From UBA7803 sp041686955 (lineage in GTDB: Bacteria; Pseudomonadota; Gammaproteobacteria; Pseudomonadales; Azotimanducaceae), in contig JAWLCV010000021.1 in NCBI GenBank assembly GCA_041686955.1, positions 1-56,807 on the forward strand: DNA of 56,807 nucleotides, in the 5' to 3' direction. A model generated the notes under the pieces. That model saw nothing but the letters and a program-made list of their open reading frames with translations, was not told where the DNA came from and did no database searches. Shown here piece after piece: positions 48,521 to 56,705 of the stretch (positions are counted from its first letter, which is position 1; the number at the start of each line of letters is the position of its first letter). The position numbers and the translations under genes are program-made.

Positions 48521-50500
48521 ATGCCGGACTTCGAACAACTTCGCCGTTCCATGATCGAGGATCAGCTCAGCCGGCGCGGACTGAACGAACCGAAGGTGCT
48601 CGATGCGGTGATGGCCATTCCGCGGGAGCTGTTCGTTCCCGAGGGTCTGGTGGATTCCGCGTACGAGGACACGCCGCTGCCCATCGCCGCCGGGCAGACC
48701 ATCTCCCAGCCCTACATGGTCGCGCTCATGGCCTCGGCCCTCGACCTGCACCCGGACGACCGGGTGCTGGAGGTGGGTACGGGTTCCGGCTACTCGGCCG
48801 CGGTGCTGTCCCGGCTGGCTGGCCGGGTGTACACCGTGGAGCGGCATGCCGAGCTGGTGGAAAGCGCCCGCGCAACCCTGGCGGAGCTCGGGATCGGCAA
48901 CGTCGAGGTGCTCCACGGCGACGGCAGCCACGGCTGGCCCGAGCATGCGCCGTTCGATGCCATCGCCGTCGCCGCGGGCAGCCCGGAGGACATCCCCCAG
49001 GCGCTCCTCGATCAGCTCGCCGTGGGGGGCAGGATGGTCGTCCCCGCAGGCTCGGAGCATCTGCAGAAGCTCTGGCGCATCCTTCGCGCCGGCCCCGCCG
49101 AGTACCAGCGCGAGAACCTGGGCAGCGTTCGGTTCGTGCCGCTCATCGGACGGGGGGCGTGGTCGGAAGGCGAGCTCGAGCTGGAGCCGCGCCCCGGGTC
49201 CACCCGCCGCGCCACCCTGCCCGAACTGATCCGCCGCGACTGCGAGCCGTTCCACGGCATCGAGAGCGCCGACCTGAGCGGTCTCATGGATCGTATCGCC
49301 GACGCCCGGCTCGTGCTGATCGGCGAAGCCTCCCACGGCACCGGCGAGTTCTACGACATGCGGGCGCGAATCACCGAGCGCCTGGTGTGCGACAGAGGCT
49401 TCAACGTGGTCGCGGTGGAGGCGGACTGGCCGGATGCCGCCGCCATCGATTCCCAGGTCCGGGAAGGGGCGCCGTCCGCGCCCGCCGACGCCAAGCCCTT
49501 CTCCCGCTTCCCCACCTGGATGTGGGCCAACGAGTCGGTGCTGGCCTTCGTCGGTTGGCTCGCCGAGCACAATCGCGGCCTGCCACGCCGCCGGCAGGTG
49601 GGGTTCTACGGCCTGGACCTCTACAGCATGTACGCCTCCATCGCCTCGGTGCTCGACTACCTGGACGACGTCGATCCGGAGACGGCGCGCGTGGCCCGGG
49701 AGCGCTACGGCTGCCTGATGCCCTGGCAACGGGATCCGGCCGACTACGGCCGTAAGGCCCTGGACCGCGGTTTCACCGTCTGCGAGCGGCAGGTGCTGGC
49801 CATGCTCGAGGAACTGCAACACAAGCGCCGGGAATACGTGAGCCACGATGGCGCCCGCTTCTTCGACGCCAGCCAGAACGCGCGCCTGGTGACCAACGCC
49901 GAGCGCTACTACCGGGCCATGTACCACGGCGCCCGGCCGTCCTGGAATCTGCGGGACCAGCACATGTTCGACACCCTGGAGGCGGTGCTGCAGTATCGCG
50001 GGCCCGACGCCAAGGCGGTGGTCTGGGCCCACAATTCTCATCTCGGCGACGCCCGGGCCACCGAGATGGGGGCCCAGGGCGAGCACAACGTGGGGCAACT
50101 GGTTCGCCAGCGTTACGGCGACACGAGCTACCTCATCGGCTTCGGTACCGACCGGGGCACGGTCGCCGCGGCATCGCGCTGGGGCGGGCCCATGGAAATC
50201 AAGCACGTGCGGCCCGCCCTGCCCGGCAGCTACGAGCGCGCGTGCCACGAAAGCGGCGTGGCGCGCTTCCTTCTGCCGCTGCGGCCGGAGAGCACCCGCC
50301 AGGCGCTGCTGGAACCCCGTCTGGAACGCGCCATCGGCGTCATCTACCGCCCGGAGACCGAGCGGCACAGCCACTATTTCGAGGCCACCCTCGCCCGCCA
50401 GTTCGACGAGTACGTCTACTTCGACGAAACACATGCGGTCACGCCGCTGGACGCCGATCGCACGGGGCGGGCGGCGGACACCTTTCCCTTCGGCCTTTAG
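48521..50500 (+). CDS. Fusion of protein-L-isoaspartate O-methyltransferase and erythromycin-esterase-type domain
   Basis: A 659-residue two-domain protein. Residues about 1-215 are a complete PCMT: 'QPYMVALMASALDLHPDDRV', SAM motif 'VLEVGTGSGYSAAVL' and 'DGSHGWPEHAPFDAIAVAAG'. It methylates isoaspartyl residues for repair. Residues about 240-640 are an erythromycin-esterase-like domain: 'LIGEASHGTGEFYDMRA', 'VVAVEADWPDAAAID' and 'AVVWAHNSHLGDA' (conserved Glu and His positions). One continuous frame links them, with no stop or shift. It is divergent from the Lon-like protease, which also handles damaged protein. Antibiotic hydrolysis is not implied; most members of this esterase family have unknown substrates. 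Confidence 0.9.
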   Translation: MPDFEQLRRSMIEDQLSRRGLNEPKVLDAVMAIPRELFVPEGLVDSAYEDTPLPIAAGQTISQPYMVALMASALDLHPDDRVLEVGTGSGYSAAVLSRLAGRVYTVERHAELVESARATLAELGIGNVEVLHGDGSHGWPEHAPFDAIAVAAGSPEDIPQALLDQLAVGGRMVVPAGSEHLQKLWRILRAGPAEYQRENLGSVRFVPLIGRGAWSEGELELEPRPGSTRRATLPELIRRDCEPFHGIESADLSGLMDRIADARLVLIGEASHGTGEFYDMRARITERLVCDRGFNVVAVEADWPDAAAIDSQVREGAPSAPADAKPFSRFPTWMWANESVLAFVGWLAEHNRGLPRRRQVGFYGLDLYSMYASIASVLDYLDDVDPETARVARERYGCLMPWQRDPADYGRKALDRGFTVCERQVLAMLEELQHKRREYVSHDGARFFDASQNARLVTNAERYYRAMYHGARPSWNLRDQHMFDTLEAVLQYRGPDAKAVVWAHNSHLGDARATEMGAQGEHNVGQLVRQRYGDTSYLIGFGTDRGTVAAASRWGGPMEIKHVRPALPGSYERACHESGVARFLLPLRPESTRQALLEPRLERAIGVIYRPETERHSHYFEATLARQFDEYVYFDETHAVTPLDADRTGRAADTFPFGL

Positions 50501-50526
50501 AGCCGAATCTGCGGTCGGCCGCCCCC

Positions 50527-51822
50527 TCAGTGCCCGGGCGGCTCCAGAAACAGCGTGGCGGGGTGCTCGAGGAGCGACTTGAGCCGCTGGATCATTGCTG
50601 CGGCATCGAAACCGTCGACGAAGCGGTGATCGAAGGAGCTGGACAGGTTCATGATGGTGCGCACCTGGACCTGCCCCGCCATCACCACCGGCCGTTCCAC
50701 TGCCTTGTTCACGCCGATGATGGCCACCTCCGGGTGGTTGATGACCGGCGTGGTCACGATTCCGCCCATTCGCCCGAGGCTGGTGATGGTGATGGTGGAG
50801 CCGCTGAGCTCGGCACGGCCCGCGCGGCCGCTCCGCGCCGCCTCGGCCACCCGGGCGATCTCTTCGGCCAGCCGCCAGAGGTCGAGCCGCTCGGCGTTCC
50901 TCACCACCGGGACCTTGAGCCCGTCCGGCGTCTGGGTCGCGATTCCCAGGTGCACGGGCCGATAGCGCTGGATCACCCCCGCCTCCTGATCGAACCGGGC
51001 GTTGCACTGCGGGAACTCGGCCAGCGCGCGGATCAGGCCCTGGGCGATGAAGGGCAGCACGGTGAGCCGCCGCTCATGGGTCTCGCCAAGGTGCCGGCGC
51101 AGGGCTTCGAGCTCGGTGACGTCCACTTCCTCCACGTAGGCGAAGTGCGGAATCTCCCGCTTGCTCTGGGACATGCGTTCGGCGATGACCCGGCGCACGC
51201 CGATGACCTTCACCGCCTGATACTCGGCCGCCGGGCCGCGGCCCTCGGCCGGCATTTCGGCACGGCCGCGCCCCACCACGGCTTCGAAATCCCTGCGCAG
51301 GATCCGTCCGCGCGGCCCGGAGCCGCGCACCTGGCGCAGATCGATGCCCGCCTCCTTGGCACGGCGGCGGATGGCCGGCGACGTGATCACCCGCTCACGT
51401 CGGGCTTCCGCGGCGGGTGGGGCCGCTGCGGGTTGCGCTACGGGCTCGGGCTCGGGCACCGGCGCAGGCTCGGGTTCGGGCGGCGGCTCCGCCGCCGGTG
51501 GCGATGACGGCTCGGCGGCCACGGGTTCCGGAGGTGCTTCTGTGCCGGCAGCGGCGGCGCGCTTCGGCCGCGCGGCGGCTCCGGACACCTCGATGGCGAT
51601 GAGCTCCGCGCCCACCGCGACGATTTCCCCAGGGGCTCCGCTGGTGCGCAGCACGGTTCCGTCCACGGGCGCCGGCACCTCGACGTTCGCCTTGTCCGTC
51701 ATCACGTCGACGACGACGTCACCTTCCTTCACCTGATCGCCGGGCTTGACGTGCCACTCCACGATCTCGGCATCCACCGTGCCTTCGCCCAGATCCGGCA
51801 GCTTGAACACGTACTCGCTCAT
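50527..51822 (-). CDS. bkdB: Branched-chain 2-oxoacid dehydrogenase E2 (dihydrolipoyl acyltransferase)
   Basis: The acyl-transferring core of the 2-oxoacid dehydrogenase complex, 431 residues. The N-terminal lipoyl domain has the lipoylated lysine K44 in 'DVMTDKANVEVPAP'. A Pro/Glu/Ala-rich linker follows (about residues 85-140). The peripheral-subunit binding domain is 'SPAIRRRAKEAGIDLRQVRG', and the catalytic domain ends in 'SFDHRFVDGFDAA' with the active His. A single lipoyl domain and the E1 genes just upstream fit the branched-chain complex. Its ATG overlaps the E1-beta stop (ATGA). No lipoamide dehydrogenase (E3) gene follows; a shared E3 must come from elsewhere. Confidence 0.93.
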   Translation of the reverse strand: MSEYVFKLPDLGEGTVDAEIVEWHVKPGDQVKEGDVVVDVMTDKANVEVPAPVDGTVLRTSGAPGEIVAVGAELIAIEVSGAAARPKRAAAAGTEAPPEPVAAEPSSPPAAEPPPEPEPAPVPEPEPVAQPAAAPPAAEARRERVITSPAIRRRAKEAGIDLRQVRGSGPRGRILRRDFEAVVGRGRAEMPAEGRGPAAEYQAVKVIGVRRVIAERMSQSKREIPHFAYVEEVDVTELEALRRHLGETHERRLTVLPFIAQGLIRALAEFPQCNARFDQEAGVIQRYRPVHLGIATQTPDGLKVPVVRNAERLDLWRLAEEIARVAEAARSGRAGRAELSGSTITITSLGRMGGIVTTPVINHPEVAIIGVNKAVERPVVMAGQVQVRTIMNLSSSFDHRFVDGFDAAAMIQRLKSLLEHPATLFLEPPGH

Positions 51823-52835
51823 TCCGCCTCCAGCACCCGTTCGATGGCCGCCGCGACCCGCTTCTGACCGGGGAAGTAGTCCCACTCGAAGGCGTGCGGG
51901 TACGGCGTGTCCCAGCCGCACACCCGCTCGATGGGCGCCTCGAGGCTGTAGAAACACTCCTCCTGAACCGTGGCCGCGAGCTCGGCACCGTAACCGGAGA
52001 ACCGCGTGGCTTCGTGGACCACGATACAGCGCCCGGTCTTCTCCACCGACTTCTTGATGGCGCCGACGTCGAGGGGCGCGAGTGTCCGGATGTCGATGAT
52101 TTCGGCGTCCGCGCCCACCCGTGCGGCGGAAGCCTGGGCCACGTGCACCATGGTGCCGTAGCAGAGGATGGTCACCTCGCCGCCCTCCTGAACCACCTCG
52201 CAGCGGCCCAGGGGCACGGTGTAGTACTCCTCCGGCACTTCGCCCTTCGGGTGGGTGCTCCACGGCACCGCGGGTTTGTTCGGATCGCCGTCGAAGGGTC
52301 CGTTGTAGATCCGCTTCGGCTCGAAGAAGATCACCGGATCGTCGTCCTCGATGGCGCTGATCAGCAATCCCTTGGCGTCGTAGGGGTTGGACGGCATCAC
52401 CACCTTGAGCCCGCTCACGTGGGTGAACAGCCCCTCCGGGCTCTGCGAGTGGGTCTGGCCGCCGCGGATGCCGCCGCCGCACGGGGTGCGGATGGTGACC
52501 GGTGAATAGAAGTCGCCCGCGGTGCGGTAACGGATCCGGGCGAGCTGGCTGGCGATCTGGTCGAAACCGGGATAGATGTAGTCGGCGAACTGGATCTCGG
52601 CCACTGGCCGGAGCCCGTTCACCGACATGCCGATCACCGCGCCCACGATGCCGCCCTCGGCGATGGGCGCGTCGATGACCCGGTGCTCGCCGTACTTGCG
52701 CTGCAGGCCTTCGGTGGCTCGGAACACGCCGCCGAAATAGCCCACGTCCTCGCCGATGATCACCACCGCCGGGTCCCGCCCCAGCATGATGTCCTGGGCC
52801 GAGTTCAACGCCTGAATCATGTTCATCTGGGCCAT
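51819..52835 (-). CDS. bkdA2: Branched-chain 2-oxoacid dehydrogenase E1 beta subunit
   Basis: The beta half of the TPP-dependent E1 decarboxylase, 338 residues, complete. It starts 'MAQMNMIQALNSAQDIML'. Signatures are 'VIIGEDVGYFGGVFRATEGL', 'RVIDAPIAEGGIVGAVIGMS', 'EIQFADYIYPGFDQIASQLA', 'GGGIRGGQTHSQSPE' and 'PNPYDAKGLL'-like 'MPSNPYDAKGLLISA'. The wording 'FGGVFRAT' and 'FFEPKRIYNG' is closer to branched-chain than to pyruvate E1 beta. The start is four bases after the E1 alpha stop and the end overlaps the E2 start. Confidence 0.94.
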   Translation of the reverse strand: MAQMNMIQALNSAQDIMLGRDPAVVIIGEDVGYFGGVFRATEGLQRKYGEHRVIDAPIAEGGIVGAVIGMSVNGLRPVAEIQFADYIYPGFDQIASQLARIRYRTAGDFYSPVTIRTPCGGGIRGGQTHSQSPEGLFTHVSGLKVVMPSNPYDAKGLLISAIEDDDPVIFFEPKRIYNGPFDGDPNKPAVPWSTHPKGEVPEEYYTVPLGRCEVVQEGGEVTILCYGTMVHVAQASAARVGADAEIIDIRTLAPLDVGAIKKSVEKTGRCIVVHEATRFSGYGAELAATVQEECFYSLEAPIERVCGWDTPYPHAFEWDYFPGQKRVAAAIERVLEAE

Positions 52836-52839
52836 GCCG

Positions 52840-54090
52840 TCACTCCTCGTCCGCGCCGGCTTCGAGGGCCCGAAGCTGCTCGCGCTGCGCGATGAGGTGG
52901 GCGGGCATGTCCTTGTAGACGTCCTCGAACAGCTCGTTCTTGTCCAGGAACGGGCCCTCGGTCATGGTGCCGTAGCTGCACGCCTCCTCCCAGCACTCGG
53001 TCACGTGATCCCGCAGCTCTTCCACCAGGGCCTCGTGCCGTGCCTCGGTCCAGCTTCCTTCGGTGATCAGATGCTGCTTCAACCGTTCCACCGGGTCCCC
53101 CAGGGGCCAGGCCCGCCACTCGTCGCGCGGCCGGTACCGGGAGGGATCGTCGCTGGTGGAGTGGGCACCGGCCCGGTAGGTGACCAGCTCGATGAGGGTC
53201 GGCCCATGGCCGCGGCGCGCCCGCTCGGCGGCCCACTGGGTCGCCGCGTAGACCGCCAGGAAGTCGTTGCCGTCCACCCGCAGCGCGGCGATGCCGTAGC
53301 CCGGCCCGCGGGCGGCGAAGGTGCGCCGCTCACCGCCGGCGAAGCCCTGGGAAGTGGAGATCGCCCACTGGTTGTTCACCACGTTGAGGATCACCGGCGC
53401 CTGGTACACGGCGGCGAAGGTCATGGCGTGGTGGAAGTCCGCCTCCGCCGTGGAACCCTCGCCGATCCACGAGGCCGCCACGTCGTCCTCCCCCTTGATG
53501 GCGGCGGCCATGGCCCACCCCACGGCATGCGGGTACTGCACCGTGAGATTGCCGGAGACCGAGAAGATGTTGCCCCGGGCCCAGTGGTACATGATGGGCA
53601 TCTGCCGGCCCTTGCACATGTCCCTGGAATTGGAGAGGCACTGGCACATCAGGTCCACCAGACTGCGCCCACGGGCGATCTGCAGCCCCTGGGTCCGGTA
53701 GTGGGGAAACAGCATGTCGGACGGCGCCAGCGCCTGGGCGGCCGCCGTGGCTACCGCCTCCTCCCCCAGGGACTGGATGTAGAACGAAATCTTCCCCTGG
53801 CGCTGCATGCGCAGCATGCGCTCGTCGAACAGCCGGGTGAGCAGCATGTGCCGCAACCCCACCTGCAGATCGTGCTCGTCCAGGTGGGGGTTCCACGGCC
53901 CCTTGCCGCGGTGATCGTCGTCCAGCACCCGCACCAGCTCGTCGCTGAGGTGGGCCATGTCCCGCACCCGGCTCGACACCTCCGGCCGCTCCACGGCTCC
54001 GGCCGGCGAGAGCCTGACGTGGCTGAAGTCGGGCTCCTCGCCCGGTCGCGCTGGGGTTGGCGGTACGTGAAGCTTGGGCTTGCGGCTCAT
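52840..54090 (-). CDS. bkdA1: Branched-chain 2-oxoacid dehydrogenase E1 alpha subunit
   Basis: The TPP-binding half of E1, which decarboxylates the 2-oxoacids of Val, Leu and Ile; 416 residues. The N-terminal part ('LHVPPTPARPGEEPDFSHVR') and 'KISFYIQSLGEEA' match Pseudomonas BkdA1. The TPP motif runs from 'GEGSTAEADFHHAMTFAAVY' to 'VVNNQWAIST'. 'GPTLIELVTYRAGAHSTSDD' is the phosphorylation-loop region. The ATG at 54090 has GGAGGCC five bases upstream; the longer frame start at 54129 lacks one. It is the first gene of bkdA1-bkdA2-bkdB. The leucine-type dehydrogenase at 23.3 kb could feed it. Confidence 0.94.
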   Translation of the reverse strand: MSRKPKLHVPPTPARPGEEPDFSHVRLSPAGAVERPEVSSRVRDMAHLSDELVRVLDDDHRGKGPWNPHLDEHDLQVGLRHMLLTRLFDERMLRMQRQGKISFYIQSLGEEAVATAAAQALAPSDMLFPHYRTQGLQIARGRSLVDLMCQCLSNSRDMCKGRQMPIMYHWARGNIFSVSGNLTVQYPHAVGWAMAAAIKGEDDVAASWIGEGSTAEADFHHAMTFAAVYQAPVILNVVNNQWAISTSQGFAGGERRTFAARGPGYGIAALRVDGNDFLAVYAATQWAAERARRGHGPTLIELVTYRAGAHSTSDDPSRYRPRDEWRAWPLGDPVERLKQHLITEGSWTEARHEALVEELRDHVTECWEEACSYGTMTEGPFLDKNELFEDVYKDMPAHLIAQREQLRALEAGADEE

Positions 54091-54226
54091 CGAGGCCTCC
54101 GCGTCGTGAGAGCGCGCATTGTGCGTCAAACGAACGCGTCCTGCAGCCTCGAAACGGCGCCGGTTTCCCAGGCCGTCACGGGCTCACCAACCCGACGCAC
54201 GCCCCTCGTGCCGACCCGGCCCCCGG

Positions 54227-55282
54227 TCAGCGATCGTAGGGTTCGATCCGGTCGCGGTACTCGAGAAACAGCGCGTAGTTGTGCTCGATGGCCGCACTGC
54301 CGTCCCGCTGCACCCGGGCCGTCTCGAGCTGACTCTTCACCCACTGATGCTCGGCCCAGTTGCCGCCGGCCCCCTTGACCACCTCCATCTCCGCCGTGCC
54401 CAGGCGCATCGCATCGCCCACCCCGGAAAATATGTCGGAGATGGAGGCCGACTCCTCGTCCAGATTCTCGTACTTCGCCGACAGCCGCTCCCGCAGCTCC
54501 GCCGTGCGCTCGAGATTCCGGGCGTAGGCGGCCACCTGGTCCTCGGCGAGCCGGCCGTTCGCCGGCGGCTCGTAACGGTCCTCCGCCGCCTGGGCGGCGA
54601 AGTCGGCCTGCCGCTCCAGGCGGTCGAACATCCCGTAGCTGCCGTCGCCGCTCGTCGCCGGCGCCTCCCGGTCCGGGTGGTCCACCGTCGAGGAGACCAG
54701 CACGGCGGCGAGGATGCCGGACACCACCAGATTCACCAGGAAGGCCACGATCAGCGACACGACGAAATGAACCACCCGCTTGGGCTCCGGCACGGCCAGG
54801 AACACCGGCACGAACCGGTACAGCAGCACCAGGCTGTAGATGCCGGCCGCCAGGGCGATGAACCCGCCGATCCAGGGCAGCGGCCCCAGCACCCCGCCGA
54901 GGGCCGCGGGCACCGCGGCGAGCGAGATCGCCGCGAAGGCGGCATCGAAGTCGCGCCGGCCTTCGAACATGCCCGCGAAGAAATCGAAGATGAACGCCGC
55001 CACGAACATCAGCGCCAGATTCCAGGCCAGGGCGAGCAGCGCGAACAGGGGGGCGCCGGCCATGGCGCCCAGCATGAACGTGCCGCCGAAGAGCCACGAC
55101 AGGATCCAGCCGCCGACGAATGCCGCCACGTAGACCGGCAAGGTGACGTGCACGAACGTGGCCTTCCAGGAAGCCGTGGTGTCACGGTAGGCCCGAGCGG
55201 TAGCGTCCGGCTCCTGCAGCACGCCGCGCACCCAGCGCACGGTCACGTTGGGATCGAAAGTTGGGTTCTCCACGTAGCTCAC
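54227..55282 (-). CDS. Yip1-domain membrane protein
   Basis: A 351-residue inner-membrane protein. The first part ('FDPNVTVRWVRGVLQEPDAT') is followed by five hydrophobic helices between about residues 45 and 205, the pattern of the Yip1 domain. The C-terminal 130 residues are hydrophilic, rich in Glu/Ala and probably helical ('LAEDQVAAYARNLERTAELR'). The GTG at 55282 is the best start; ATG 55357 would run past the divergent PLP-enzyme start. The function of bacterial Yip1 proteins is unknown. The 136-bp gap to bkdA1 downstream shows nothing recognisable. Confidence 0.78.
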   Translation of the reverse strand: MSYVENPTFDPNVTVRWVRGVLQEPDATARAYRDTTASWKATFVHVTLPVYVAAFVGGWILSWLFGGTFMLGAMAGAPLFALLALAWNLALMFVAAFIFDFFAGMFEGRRDFDAAFAAISLAAVPAALGGVLGPLPWIGGFIALAAGIYSLVLLYRFVPVFLAVPEPKRVVHFVVSLIVAFLVNLVVSGILAAVLVSSTVDHPDREAPATSGDGSYGMFDRLERQADFAAQAAEDRYEPPANGRLAEDQVAAYARNLERTAELRERLSAKYENLDEESASISDIFSGVGDAMRLGTAEMEVVKGAGGNWAEHQWVKSQLETARVQRDGSAAIEHNYALFLEYRDRIEPYDR

Positions 55283-55337
55283 CTTGTCGGTAACAACGAT
55301 AATGAGTCTAACGCAGATACGCTCGCAGGAGAGCGCA

Positions 55338-56609
55338 ATGACGGACAAGCACCGCACTACCCGGATCGGCGACCACCAGCTGTCACCGCAGTCGCTGATG
55401 ATGGGCTACGGCTACGATCCCCGACTCTCGGAGGGATCGCTGAAGCCCCCCATATTCCTCACCTCCACGTTCGTGTTCGAATCCGCCGCGGAAGGCAAAC
55501 GCTTCTTCGAGGGCATCACCGGACTGCGTCCGGGGGGCTCGGAGGGGCTGGTGTACGGCCGCTTCAACGGCCCCGACCAGGAGATCCTGGAGGACCGGCT
55601 GGCGCTGTGGGAGGGCGCCGAGGAAGCGGCGGTATTCTCCACGGGCATGTCGGCGGTGACCACCGCACTCATGGCCCACGTCAGAGCCGGCGACGCCATC
55701 GTCCACTCGGGCCCCCTGTATGCGGCCACCGAGAAGCTCATCGACGCGGTGTTCGGCAAGTACGACGTGAGCTACCGTGACTTCCCCGCCAGCGCGCCGC
55801 TGGAGCGGGTCCGGGCGGTGCTCGAGGAGACCCGCGCCAGCCGCCGGGTCGGCGCCATCTATCTCGAGAGCCCGGCCAATCCCACCAACGACCTGGTGGA
55901 CATCGAAGGCATCGCCGCGCTGCGCGACGAGCTGTGGGGCGACGACCCCGACCGGCCGATGATCATGGTCGACAACACGTTCCTCGGGCCCGTCTACCAG
56001 CAGCCCACCCGCCACGGCGCCGACCTCTCGATCTACTCGCTCACCAAGTACGTGGGCGGCCACAGCGACCTGGTGGCCGGCGGCGTGGTGGGTAGCAGCG
56101 CGGCGCTGCTGCCCATCATGACCCTGCGCAACACCATCGGCACCATCACCGATCCCCACACCTCGTGGATGCTGTTGCGCTCTCTGGAGACCGTGGCGTT
56201 GCGCATGGAACGGGCGGAGCACAACGCCCGGCGGGTCTGCGAGTTTCTCCGCGACCACCCCAAGGTGGAGCGGGTGGGCTACCTGGGCTTTCTCGACCCG
56301 GACAGCGAGCAGGGGCGGATCTTCGCCCGCCACTGCAGCGGTGCGGGCTCCACGTTCTCGCTGTTGCTCGAGGGCGGCGAGGCGGAGAGCTTCCGCTTTC
56401 TGGACGCCCTGAAGCTGGTGAAGCTGGCGGTGAGCCTAGGCGGGACGGAGAGCCTCGCGTCCCACCCGGCAGCCATGACCCACCTCTCCGTGCCGGACGA
56501 GCGGCGCCGGCAACTGGGTATCACCGACAACCTGGTGCGGATCTCCATCGGCATCGAAGACGCCGATGATCTGGTTGCGGATTTCGAGCAGGCGTTGAAG
56601 GTCGTTTGA
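55338..56609 (+). CDS. Cys/Met-metabolism PLP enzyme (methionine gamma-lyase-like)
   Basis: A 423-residue PLP enzyme of the cystathionine gamma-synthase/methionine gamma-lyase fold. The PLP lysine is in 'SIYSLTKYVGGHSDLVAG', 'VDNTFLGPVYQQPTRHGADL' precedes it, and 'FSTGMSAVTTALMAHVRAG' and 'YLESPANPTNDLVDI' lie upstream. The C-terminal 'SLGGTESLASHPAAMTHLS' ends the core. The N-terminal part ('GYGYDPRLSEGSLKPPIF') matches methionine gamma-lyases and related enzymes better than MetB. Exact chemistry (lyase, synthase or O-acetylhomoserine enzyme) cannot be decided by eye. The ATG at 55338 has CAGGAGA upstream. Confidence 0.88.
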   Translation: MTDKHRTTRIGDHQLSPQSLMMGYGYDPRLSEGSLKPPIFLTSTFVFESAAEGKRFFEGITGLRPGGSEGLVYGRFNGPDQEILEDRLALWEGAEEAAVFSTGMSAVTTALMAHVRAGDAIVHSGPLYAATEKLIDAVFGKYDVSYRDFPASAPLERVRAVLEETRASRRVGAIYLESPANPTNDLVDIEGIAALRDELWGDDPDRPMIMVDNTFLGPVYQQPTRHGADLSIYSLTKYVGGHSDLVAGGVVGSSAALLPIMTLRNTIGTITDPHTSWMLLRSLETVALRMERAEHNARRVCEFLRDHPKVERVGYLGFLDPDSEQGRIFARHCSGAGSTFSLLLEGGEAESFRFLDALKLVKLAVSLGGTESLASHPAAMTHLSVPDERRRQLGITDNLVRISIGIEDADDLVADFEQALKVV

Positions 56610-56615
56610 GCAGAC

Positions 56616-56705
56616 GCTTTCCGCCGTCCGCTGTCCGCCGGAAGTTCGACCGCAGTGGTCGTCACGGCCCAGCGGATAGCGGATAGCGGATAGCGGACAG
56701 CGACT
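56616..56705. repeat. Heptad inverted-repeat element after the PLP-enzyme gene
   Basis: The left arm (56616-56643) reads GCTTTCC, GCCGTCC, GCTGTCC, GCCGGAA. The right arm (56671-56705) reads AGCGGAT three times, AGCGGAC and AGCGACT. It fills the gap between the PLP gene and a convergent gene end, as do the other members. TCCGCCGGAAG on the left side also occurs in the element at 36424. Confidence 0.85.

Noticed and set aside
45177..48554. 1125-codon plus-strand open frame
   Set aside because: Antisense to the crotonase and Lon-like genes; no family features.
55283..55337. Fur-box-like AACGATAATGAGT between the Yip1 and PLP-enzyme genes
   Set aside because: Only a part of one half of the Fur consensus matches and neither gene is a typical iron gene.
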